From GCA-020344555 sp964548955 (lineage in GTDB: Bacteria > Planctomycetota > Phycisphaerae > UBA1845), in NCBI GenBank assembly GCA_964548955.1, contig CAZJTP010000059.1, positions 1 to 22,004 of the forward strand: a stretch of DNA of 22,004 nt. The letters run 5' to 3'. The notes under the pieces were generated by a model. The model was not told where the DNA came from. It did not search any database and saw nothing but the letters and a program-made list of their open reading frames with translations. This document shows positions 1 to 6,701 of this stretch, in pieces (within the stretch, counting starts at the first letter, position 1; every line of letters begins with the position of its first letter). Made by a program: the position numbers and the translations under genes.

Positions 1-75
<75 letters not shown>

Positions 76-99
76 ATCTCGACTCTACTTTGTGTAGTG

Positions 100-129
100 A
101 GCCGCGGGCTTGATGAAGCCCGCGCGGAC
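100..129 (+). repeat. REP-like palindrome, family A (AGCCGCGGGCTT type)
   Basis: CCGCGGGCTT (102-111) and AAGCCCGCGCGG (116-127) form an imperfect hairpin around a short loop. The left half matches the elements inside batC (5808-5836) and batD (6779-6836) almost exactly, and the right half GCCCGCGCGGAC matches the batC copy. It lies just after the presumed intron end, in DNA with no supported gene. The repeat family is defined here only from copies inside this window. Confidence 0.75.
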
Positions 130-244
130 ATACCTGCACCTGTGAGAGGCCGCTCGACGGATTCTGACAGGCCTCCCTGTTTGCTTGCGTCACCTCTTGT
201 GCGTAGGTAGATTCACGCCAGGACATTGTGTTTGCCCAAGATAC

Positions 245-303
245 GAGTCGCAGGTTGAAGCCTGCGCGGGGCTCCGCGCGGCCTGAAGATTGCGGCTTGC
301 TTA
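245..303 (+). repeat. REP-like palindrome, family A, diverged, probably a head-to-head pair
   Basis: AGTCGCAGGTTGAAGCCTGC (245-264) is a diverged form of the family A hairpin (compare AGCCGCAGGCTTTAGCCTGC in batD). It is followed by a GC-rich palindrome (CGCGGGGCTCCGCG, 264-277) and, near 286-302, by a weaker inverted copy of the family A left arm (AGATTGCGGCTTGCTT read on the opposite strand). The element sits about 25 bases upstream of the MoxR start codon, so it would lie in that gene's leader. Nothing else is recognised between 130 and 328, and no convincing promoter could be picked for the operon. Confidence 0.6.
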
Positions 304-328
304 GAATGGGAAATCGGAGCCGAAAAAG

Positions 329-1327
329 ATGCCCACGACAGAATTGGACGTCAAACACATTGGCGAGCGGGTGACCGCCGCCAGCGAGCCCTTCCAGCGT
401 TTGCTCGATCAGATGCACCGGGTGATAGTCGGTCAGGACGATCTACTGCGTCGCATGATTATCGGTCTTTTGTCCAACGGGCACATGCTGATCGAGGGTG
501 TGCCGGGGCTCGCCAAGACGATGGCGGTGGCCTGCCTCGCGCGGGGGATCAACACGCGCTTCCAGCGCTTGCAGTTTACGCCCGATCTGCTCCCTGCGGA
601 CCTGATCGGCACGCTGATCTTCCGCCCGACCGACGGGACATTCGTCGTTCAAAAGGGGCCGATCTTCTCGAACATCATCCTGGCCGACGAGATCAACCGG
701 GCGCCCGCGAAGGTGCAATCGGCGCTCTTGGAAGCCATGCAGGAACGGCAGGTCACGATTGGGAAGGAGACGTTCAAGCTGGATGAGCCGTTCCTTGTAC
801 TGGCCACCCAGAACCCGATCGAGCAGGAGGGAACCTATCCGCTGCCCGAGGCCCAGGTCGACCGGTTCATGTTGAAGCTCATCGTCGACTATCCGTCCAA
901 GGCGGAGGAGCGGGCGATTCTGGACCGGATGGCCTTTACGTCCCCGACGTTCGACATCGACCCGGTAATGTCACCGGATCACATCGGAATGGCCCGTAAG
1001 GTCGTCGACGAGATTTACATCGACGAGAAGATCAAGGACTACATCGTGGATCTTACGTTCGCCACGCGCGATCCGGCTGCGTTCGACCTGCCTATCGCCG
1101 ACTGGGTGCAATACGGTGCCTCGCCGCGCGCGACGCTCGCTCTGACGGTTGGTGCCAAGGCATCAGCCTTTCTGGCCGGCCGTGGTTACGTCACGCCCCA
1201 GGATGTCAAGACGATCGCAATGGAGGTGCTGCGTCACCGCGTCATCGTCACCTATGAAGCGGAAGCCGAAGAGAAGACCTCCGAGGATGTGGTGCAGGCC
1301 GTCTTGGACCATGTACCGGTGCCGTAG
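329..1327 (+). CDS. moxR: MoxR-family AAA+ ATPase
   Basis: The 332-aa protein has the full MoxR set: Walker A GVPGLAKT (57-64), Walker B IILADE with the MoxR signature EINRAPAKVQSALLEAMQE around residues 116-139, sensor 1 in VLATQNPIEQEGTYPLPEAQ (157-176) and sensor 2 SPRA (265-268), followed by the small helical lid domain. MoxR proteins are cytoplasmic ATP-driven chaperones that act on VWA-domain partners, often in inserting metal ions or assembling complexes. The genes that follow (DUF58, BatA, BatB) are its usual partners. The ATG at 329 has GGAG 9 bases upstream. The stop codon is one base from the next start, which indicates a single transcript. Length is normal for the family. The family assignment is secure; the client of this particular copy is inferred from context. 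Confidence 0.97.
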   Translation: MPTTELDVKHIGERVTAASEPFQRLLDQMHRVIVGQDDLLRRMIIGLLSNGHMLIEGVPGLAKTMAVACLARGINTRFQRLQFTPDLLPADLIGTLIFRPTDGTFVVQKGPIFSNIILADEINRAPAKVQSALLEAMQERQVTIGKETFKLDEPFLVLATQNPIEQEGTYPLPEAQVDRFMLKLIVDYPSKAEERAILDRMAFTSPTFDIDPVMSPDHIGMARKVVDEIYIDEKIKDYIVDLTFATRDPAAFDLPIADWVQYGASPRATLALTVGAKASAFLAGRGYVTPQDVKTIAMEVLRHRVIVTYEAEAEEKTSEDVVQAVLDHVPVP

Positions 1328-1328
1328 C

Positions 1329-2204
1329 ATGATTCCGCGAGAGTTGCTGAAGAAGGTTCGCCAGATTCAGATTCGCACGTCGCGGGTGGTCAACGACGTG
1401 TTCGCCGGGCAATATCACTCCGCGTTTCGCGGCCGCGGCATGGAGTTTGAAGAGGTCTGCCCGTACCAGATCGGCGACGACGTGCGGCTGATCGACTGGA
1501 ACGTGTCGGCCCGCTACGGCGAACCGTTCATCAAAAAGTTCCGCGAGGAACGCGAACTGACGGTCATGCTCGTTGTCGACGCGAGCCGCTCCGGCCTGTT
1601 TGGGAGCGGGCGACAGTTCAAGCTCGATCTGGCGGCGGAACTCGGCGCGGTCCTGGCGTTTTCCGCCATCCGCAGTAACGACAAGGTCGGGCTGATTCTG
1701 TTCACGGACCAGGTCGAGAAGTACGTGCCGACCAAGAAAGGCACGCAGCACGTACTGCGGATCATCCGCGAGCTTTTGTACCACGAGCCCATGGGACGCG
1801 GAACTGACATTACCGAGGCACTGAGCTTCTTGAACCGCGTGACGATTCGCAAGGCCGTATGCTTCCTCATCAGTGACTTTCTGGCGGAAGGCTTCGAACC
1901 GGCACTGCGCGTGGCGCGGCGGAGACATGACCTGATTCCGATCGCCATCACCGATCCGCGGGAGTTGGAGCTTCCCGGTGTCGGATTCGTCGAGTTGGAG
2001 GATTCGGAAACCGGAGAGCTTGCGTTGGTTGACACGTCGAACCGGGTCCTGCGCCGGCGCTATGCAGACGATCGCCAACGCGCCATGGCCGCCCGCGAAA
2101 CCATGTTCCGCCGGATGGATACGGATACGATCGAGATCCGCACGGATCGACCCTATGTTGAACAACTGGTCAGGTTTTTCCGTAAACGTGAACGACGCCG
2201 GTAG
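1329..2204 (+). CDS. DUF58 domain protein (VWA-like partner of MoxR)
   Basis: The reading frame is open further upstream, but the ATG at 1329, one base after the moxR stop, begins the usual DUF58 N-terminus (MIPRELLKKVRQIQIRTSR) and is chosen as the start, giving 291 aa. The DUF58 signature Y-Q-I-G-D-D-V-R-x-I-D-W-N-V-S-A-R is at residues 46-62. A VWA-like metal-site motif VVDASRS (82-88) follows, in the position of a MIDAS DxSxS. No transmembrane segment is seen, so a soluble cytoplasmic or membrane-peripheral protein is expected. DUF58 genes are nearly always next to moxR and before batA/batB, as here, and are thought to recruit or regulate the VWA proteins. The molecular function of DUF58 is not established. 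Confidence 0.95.
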   Translation: MIPRELLKKVRQIQIRTSRVVNDVFAGQYHSAFRGRGMEFEEVCPYQIGDDVRLIDWNVSARYGEPFIKKFREERELTVMLVVDASRSGLFGSGRQFKLDLAAELGAVLAFSAIRSNDKVGLILFTDQVEKYVPTKKGTQHVLRIIRELLYHEPMGRGTDITEALSFLNRVTIRKAVCFLISDFLAEGFEPALRVARRRHDLIPIAITDPRELELPGVGFVELEDSETGELALVDTSNRVLRRRYADDRQRAMAARETMFRRMDTDTIEIRTDRPYVEQLVRFFRKRERRR

Positions 2205-2214
2205 GTAACGCAGC

Positions 2215-3507
2215 ATGATTGCCGGACCTGCATCCGTATCTGCAAGACCGCAGCACCAATCAGAGCCCGGAGCGCAAGCGGCGGGTGAGCTAATCCAGCG
2301 CTTGCGCTTGGGATTCGGATCAACGCCGCAGATCTACAGACGGGTACACATCCGGAACCTCTTGTTGGGGTGGCATGGGCAAACTTGTTTGCCCGTGCGT
2401 CCCTCCGCTGCCGCACATACCTTCGTCAGAGCGATCACGGTGTATGTAGCATGTTTGGTGTGCATGGGCGGTTGCGGGCGCGACAGCGCCGAGGAAGGCG
2501 TCACCGACGCCGCCGTTTCCAGAACCGCGCAGAAAGGCCCTGTCACGATCACTCTTTCAGTCACTCCAGGAACGATGGCCCTTGAGCAACACACTCTGCT
2601 GACTCTTGAGATCATCGCCGAGAAAGGAGTGACTGTTCTCGACAACGAGTACGCACAGATTTTGGGCAAAGGCGACCGCCGGTTCGAGTATCGTGTCGTG
2701 CGCTCCGGCAGGCGGCTCGCCCAACTGATCGACGGCGGCAAACTGCGCTGGACGTACCGGTCCGAACTCGAGTTCTTCCTCCCCGGCGAGTACGAGCTGC
2801 CGCCTGCAGAGGTCTCCTTCCTTGATGTACGCGCGCTCGACGAGGATGACGGGGAAGAATCCGTGCCGACCGCGTCCGACGGGGTGCAAACATTGGAAAC
2901 CGAACCGCTGACGCTTGTCGTGCGACAGCCCGAAGGCTCGACGATGTCGACCGAGGAGCTGAAGAATATCACTCGTCTTGACCCGATTGATCTGCCGAAA
3001 CATTGGCACCTGTCTTGGGCACCGGCGCTGCTTATCGGGATCGTTGTGATTGTTGCCGGTGCGTGGCTGTTTGGGCGATCACGTCGAAGGCGGGCCGAGG
3101 TAGTCGTTCGGATTCCCGCTCATGAGTGGGCACAGCGGCAAATCGCGGCGCTGATCGCGGAAGATCTGATCGTCAGAGGCTTCGTGCAGGAGTTTCATTA
3201 CCGTATCAGTGCCATTGTGCGGGGATATATTGAACGGCGCTTCGGTGTCTCCGCGCCGGAAATGACGACGGAGGAGTTCCTGACCGCCGCCGCCGACAAC
3301 CGCTTTGGGGAAAACGTGACGGGTGAGCTGGCTCGATTCCTGACCGCCTGCGATCTGGTCAAGTACGCCCGACACGAACCGGGACCGGACGAATCCGAGG
3401 CGGCGCTCAAAGCCGCGGGCGATTTCGTCGAGCGAACGCGCGAGCGCGTGTCACCGGCTGACACCAACGGAACGACTCCGTCCCCGATCGAGGAGTGCGC
3501 CGCATGA
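2215..3507 (+). CDS. BatD-like (DUF4381-like) membrane protein with probable lipoprotein signal and repeat-derived N-terminus
   Basis: This 430-aa protein lies between DUF58 and batA, where a DUF4381 or BatD-related gene is common. Residues 108-245 form a beta-rich, probably periplasmic domain. A membrane segment spans about 268-287 (WAPALLIGIVVIVAGAWLFG), followed by RSRRRR and a cytoplasmic helical domain (about 300-415). That domain resembles the C-terminus of BatD downstream (FLTACDLVKYA here, FLETCDAVRYA there). VRAITVYVACLVCMGGC ends in a plausible lipobox with Cys87. Residues 1-62 are odd: they are largely encoded by two palindromic repeats (2264-2314 and 2371-2400). The ATG at 2215 lies 10 bases after the DUF58 stop. 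An alternative GTG at 2395, inside the second palindrome, would give a normal 27-residue lipoprotein signal, so the true start is uncertain. The frame itself is secure. Confidence 0.88.
   Translation: MIAGPASVSARPQHQSEPGAQAAGELIQRLRLGFGSTPQIYRRVHIRNLLLGWHGQTCLPVRPSAAAHTFVRAITVYVACLVCMGGCGRDSAEEGVTDAAVSRTAQKGPVTITLSVTPGTMALEQHTLLTLEIIAEKGVTVLDNEYAQILGKGDRRFEYRVVRSGRRLAQLIDGGKLRWTYRSELEFFLPGEYELPPAEVSFLDVRALDEDDGEESVPTASDGVQTLETEPLTLVVRQPEGSTMSTEELKNITRLDPIDLPKHWHLSWAPALLIGIVVIVAGAWLFGRSRRRRAEVVVRIPAHEWAQRQIAALIAEDLIVRGFVQEFHYRISAIVRGYIERRFGVSAPEMTTEEFLTAAADNRFGENVTGELARFLTACDLVKYARHEPGPDESEAALKAAGDFVERTRERVSPADTNGTTPSPIEECAA
2264..2314 (+). repeat. REP-like palindrome, family D (AGCGCAAGCG), inside coding sequence
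   Basis: AGCGCAAGCG (2271-2280) and CGCTTGCGCT (2299-2308) are perfect 10-base inverted arms with an 18-base spacer. The similarity continues outward imperfectly (AGCCCGG on the left, TTGGGATT on the right). The element is read in frame as residues of about 17-34 of the BatD-like protein. The sequence type AGCCCGGAGCGCAAGCG is one I associate with dispersed palindromes in planctomycete genomes; that is recall, not a search result. Confidence 0.7.
2371..2400 (+). repeat. REP-like palindrome, family C (GCATGGGCAAAC), inside coding sequence
   Basis: GCATGGGCAAAC (2373-2384) and GTTTGCCCGTGC (2387-2398) are complementary at 11 of 12 positions, with the remaining pair G-T, around a TT loop. It is translated as WHGQTCLPV (residues 53-61) of the BatD-like protein, just before its membrane segment. 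The arm sequence resembles a palindrome I recall as common in planctomycetes. It contains a possible alternative GTG start at 2395. Confidence 0.75.
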
Positions 3508-4619
3508 TCGAATGGTTTGACGAGCGTTTCAGTCCGGGACCGCTGTTCGGCTGGCTATGCCTCGTATTCCTGGCGCTTATCCCGCTGGTGTGGATTCGCA
3601 GTCGCGGGTCAGGACGACGTCCAACGGTCCGCTTCAGTTCGCTGCAATTCCTCAGGCCGTTTGAGGCGACCTGGGCGACGCGAACGCAGTTCATCCTGCC
3701 GCTTCTGCGAACACTCGCCATCCTGGCACTGGTCATCGCGCTCGCAAGACCACAGTCGGGCGGCGCCTATCGCGACACCAGTGAAGGCATTGCCATCCAG
3801 ATGGTCCTCGACGTGTCTGGCAGCATGGCTGGGGAGGACTTCATCATGAACGGCCGACGGGTCCGCCGACTTGATGCCGTCAAAAAGGTGTTCGAGGACT
3901 TCGTGTTGGGGCGGGGCGAGCTTCGCGGGCGGGAGAACGACCTGCTTGGTATGACCACATTTGCCATGTACGCCGACACGCCGTGCCCGCTGACGCTGGA
4001 TCACGGCAGCCTCCGCGACCTTCTGAGAGAAACGGAGATCCCCGGTTGGGTCGACGGGCGGCAGATGCGGGAACATCCGGAGGCGGGCTACACTGCGCTG
4101 GGTGACGCCATCGCACTGGCGACCGACGACCTGCGGCGTGTTGGCGAACAGGCTGTCGCCGGTGTGCCTGGAGCGGAGGCAGCCAAGAGTCGCGTGATGA
4201 TCCTGCTCACTGACGGCGCAGACAATCCGCCCAAGTTTCCCGGGATCGAACCGACCAATCCAATCGAGGCGGCCAAGATCGCAGCCACGCTGGGTATCAA
4301 GGTTTACACGATCGGCGCAGTCGGATCTGCCCAGCCTCGTCAGCGTGGCTTTGGCTTCTTCCTACCGCGCCGGGCAGAGGTAGATGAGGGAGCACTCAAG
4401 GACATCGCCGGAATCACTGATGGGAAGTACTTCCGAGCGACTGACGCCGATTCACTCGTCACCATTTACGACGAGATCGACCGACTCGAACGACGCCGCA
4501 CCGGCGAACGTACGTTCCATGACAACATCTTCGCCGCAAAGGTGGCCATGCTGACCGGGCTCGGACTGCTGATGGCTGAACTGCTGCTCGCCAACACCAG
4601 GTATCGGAGGATTCCGTGA
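3504..4619 (+). CDS. batA: BatA: membrane-anchored VWA-domain protein
   Basis: The ATG at 3504 overlaps the previous stop (ATGA) and has GAGGAG 8 bases upstream, so it is preferred to the in-frame GTG at 3495; the product has 371 aa. It has an N-terminal BatA-type region with two membrane segments (about 13-30 and 62-81), then a von Willebrand factor A domain. The MIDAS motif is complete: DVSGS (103-107), a Thr in GYTALGDAI, and an acidic LLTDGADN near residue 235. A third membrane segment lies near the C-terminus (KVAMLTGLGLLMAELLLAN). BatA and BatB form part of a membrane complex in Bacteroides and Leptospira relatives and are linked to stress tolerance, though the precise activity is unknown. 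An insertion with EDFIMNGRRVRR after the MIDAS is larger than in BatB. The assignment is firm. Confidence 0.95.
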   Translation: MIEWFDERFSPGPLFGWLCLVFLALIPLVWIRSRGSGRRPTVRFSSLQFLRPFEATWATRTQFILPLLRTLAILALVIALARPQSGGAYRDTSEGIAIQMVLDVSGSMAGEDFIMNGRRVRRLDAVKKVFEDFVLGRGELRGRENDLLGMTTFAMYADTPCPLTLDHGSLRDLLRETEIPGWVDGRQMREHPEAGYTALGDAIALATDDLRRVGEQAVAGVPGAEAAKSRVMILLTDGADNPPKFPGIEPTNPIEAAKIAATLGIKVYTIGAVGSAQPRQRGFGFFLPRRAEVDEGALKDIAGITDGKYFRATDADSLVTIYDEIDRLERRRTGERTFHDNIFAAKVAMLTGLGLLMAELLLANTRYRRIP

Positions 4620-5782
4620 CTCGTCGCGCACTCTATCCACTGTCGACCTGGATCACCTGGGTGCTGCTGCTGCCCGTCGCACTGATTGTGCTGGGTTTCA
4701 TTGTGGTGGCCTCGACGGAGGCCCACACGCTGTTGTTCGACAATGCTCATCTTTGGTGGCTTGGCGGTGTGGGCCTGGTGGCGGGATTGATCATTCTGTA
4801 CGGTATGACCCGGCGACGACGTGCGCTTGAGCGTTTCACCTCAGCGGACTTGGCACCGCTGCTTACCGCTCGGATCAGCCCCTCCCGGCAGGTGCTTCGG
4901 GCCGCGCTGGTTGTGACGGCATTCCTAATGATTGCAGCGGCCGTCATCGGCCCGCGATGGGGTATGTACCTTGAGAAGCAACGAGTCCGCGGTGTGGATA
5001 TCGTTGTGGCAGTGGATGTTTCGCGTTCCATGCTGGCCGACGACGTCAAGCCCAACCGCCTCGAACGTGCCAAGTGGGATATCCGACAGCAATTGACCGA
5101 ACGAGCGGCCTTTCAGCACGCCAGCCGGCTGGCCCTGTTCGCGTTTGCCGGATCAACCTCGCTGAAACTGCCGCTCACGACGGATCATGTATCGTTCCGC
5201 TCGAAGCTTGAGGCTATTAGGGTCGGCAGCGCTCCGCGCGGCGGGACCGCGGTCGCCGAAGCGATCCGCGCCGCCACCGACCTGTTCGCCAAATCGCCTG
5301 AGGAGGCCACCAAAATCATCCTCCTGTTCACCGACGGAGAGGATCACGAGGGCGGGCCGGTTGAAGCTGCGAAGGTCGCCTTTGAAGAGCACGGCATTCG
5401 GACTTACCCGATCGGTGTCGGCGATCCGGCGCGGACGGTCGGCGCGCAGGTGCCGGTCCGTGAAGGTGACGCTCGCAAACCGCTCCTTTACGATGGGCAG
5501 ATCGTCTTCTCGAAGCTGGACGTGTCCGGTTTGCAACGGATCGCTGACGCTGGCGGTGGCCAGTTTGCCACGATCCATGACTTGCATCGGCTTGTCGACG
5601 CGATCGCCGGGATGCGGAAGGCGGAGCTTACTATGGAAGAACGCATCCGCCACAAGCCGCGGTATCAGTGGTTTCTCGCTGTCGCACTTGTTTTATTCGG
5701 CCTCGAATCGGTGATCAGCGAGCGGCGCTCGTCGATCGAGAAGCTGCCGCAACGCGTCTGGCAACAGGAGACGACGACATGA
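4616..5782 (+). CDS. batB: BatB: membrane-anchored VWA-domain protein
   Basis: The start is a GTG at 4616 that overlaps the batA stop (GTGA), with GGAGG 5 bases upstream. The 388-aa product has three N-terminal membrane segments (about 11-33, 46-63 and 94-113), then a VWA domain. Its MIDAS is DVSRS (134-138), followed by LADDVKPNRLERAKWD, a BatB hallmark, the Thr in RGGTAVAEAI, and LLFTDGEDHEGG. A C-terminal membrane segment (about 352-367) and a short charged tail follow. It is paralogous to BatA and should sit in the same membrane complex with the VWA domain exposed outside the cytoplasm. Translation is probably coupled with batA and batC through the overlaps on both sides. Confidence 0.95.
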   Translation: MTRRALYPLSTWITWVLLLPVALIVLGFIVVASTEAHTLLFDNAHLWWLGGVGLVAGLIILYGMTRRRRALERFTSADLAPLLTARISPSRQVLRAALVVTAFLMIAAAVIGPRWGMYLEKQRVRGVDIVVAVDVSRSMLADDVKPNRLERAKWDIRQQLTERAAFQHASRLALFAFAGSTSLKLPLTTDHVSFRSKLEAIRVGSAPRGGTAVAEAIRAATDLFAKSPEEATKIILLFTDGEDHEGGPVEAAKVAFEEHGIRTYPIGVGDPARTVGAQVPVREGDARKPLLYDGQIVFSKLDVSGLQRIADAGGGQFATIHDLHRLVDAIAGMRKAELTMEERIRHKPRYQWFLAVALVLFGLESVISERRSSIEKLPQRVWQQETTT

Positions 5783-6699
5783 AACGACCTAGTACAACCT
5801 ACCCGGAGCGAGCCGCGGGCTTTGGCCCGCGCGGACGAGGGCTCCTTCTCGCGATAGCGGTTCTGCTTTTATCAGTCTCGATGGCAACGGCAACCCGGGC
5901 GCAAGAACCGACGCCGGCGCTCGCCGATCTGACCGCCCATCAGGCCGTTCGCGAGGGCAATCGGCGGCTGATCGAGGCGAATCCTACCGGGGCGTTGGAA
6001 GCATATCAGCACGCGGAAACGCTGGAGCCCGACGCTCGCCAGATTGCCTTCGTCGAGGGGCTTGCCCAATACGACCTAGAGGAGTTCGATAAGGCTCGTG
6101 AGGCATTCCGAAAGGCGGCGGCCTTCGCCGATGATCCGCTCGCCGATGACGCCCTGTACAGCCTCGGCACGTGTGATCACGCCGAAGCACTCAACAACCT
6201 GGACAACCCACAACTCGCCCTGAGCCTGCTGGAGAATGCGATGGGGCGGTACCACGACGTGCTGGCCAAACGACCGGATCATGCGGCCGCTAGAGATGCC
6301 AACTTCAAAGCCGCCTCCTTGTGGAGGCAGATCAAACAGCAAATGCAGGAGCAGCAGCAACAGCAGGACAGCTGCGACAATGGCGAGCAGCAAGATGGCG
6401 ATGAGGAGAAGAAGGAAGATCAAGAATCGCAGCAGAACGAGGATCAACAGCAGCAGGAACAACAACAGAGCCAGCCGTCGGACGAGCAACAGGATGAGCA
6501 GCAGCAGGAGCAATCAGAATCGGCTGAGCAGTCCGAGGATCAACAGCAACAGGCCCAGGCCGAGCAACAGGAACAGGTCTCGCGCGAACAGGCTGAGCGC
6601 AAGCTCCGCGAGATGATGCAGGCGCTGCGTGATCGTAAGAAAATGCGGCGTAAGTCGGCACAAAAGATGCCCGTCACCGCTGTGGATAAGGACTGGTAG
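5779..6699 (+). CDS. batC: BatC: TPR protein with long Gln/Glu-rich tail
   Basis: The ATG at 5779 overlaps the batB stop (ATGA) and has AGGAG 8 bases upstream; an upstream in-frame extension inside batB is not used. The product has 306 aa. Residues 21-41 (GLLLAIAVLLLSVSMATATRA) are a signal peptide or anchor. TPR helices run from about 53 to 180 (GALEAYQHAETLEPD, FDKAREAFRKAA). Residues 186-268 are a low-complexity Gln/Glu/Asp/Ser tract, and the protein ends in the conserved-looking PVTAVDKDW. This TPR plus Q/E-rich linker plus KDW ending is typical of BatC, which is thought to scaffold the Bat complex in the periplasm. Residues 10-21 (ERAAGFGPRGRG), directly before the signal peptide, are encoded by a REP-like palindrome and supply its positive charges. 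Confidence 0.93.
   Translation: MKRPSTTYPERAAGFGPRGRGLLLAIAVLLLSVSMATATRAQEPTPALADLTAHQAVREGNRRLIEANPTGALEAYQHAETLEPDARQIAFVEGLAQYDLEEFDKAREAFRKAAAFADDPLADDALYSLGTCDHAEALNNLDNPQLALSLLENAMGRYHDVLAKRPDHAAARDANFKAASLWRQIKQQMQEQQQQQDSCDNGEQQDGDEEKKEDQESQQNEDQQQQEQQQSQPSDEQQDEQQQEQSESAEQSEDQQQQAQAEQQEQVSREQAERKLREMMQALRDRKKMRRKSAQKMPVTAVDKDW
5808..5836 (+). repeat. REP-like palindrome, family A, in frame within batC
   Basis: AGCCGCGGGCTTTGGCCCGC (5811-5830) is a near-perfect hairpin, and with the next bases GCGGAC it matches the copies at 100-129 and in batD. It is translated as RAAGFGPRG in batC. The batD copy is read in the same phase as RAAGFSLRG. Only this phase, and one other on this strand, is free of stop codons in the TTTAG form of the repeat. 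Confidence 0.8.
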
Positions 6700-6701
6700 A
6701 G

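Noticed and set aside
1248..2216. Long minus-strand open frame opposite the DUF58 gene
   Set aside because: It is a shadow in high-GC DNA; the plus-strand frame has clear DUF58 motifs.
6076..6513. Minus-strand frame rich in leucine opposite batC
   Set aside because: The Leu runs are the complement of the CAG/CAA repeats that encode the Gln tract; not a membrane protein.
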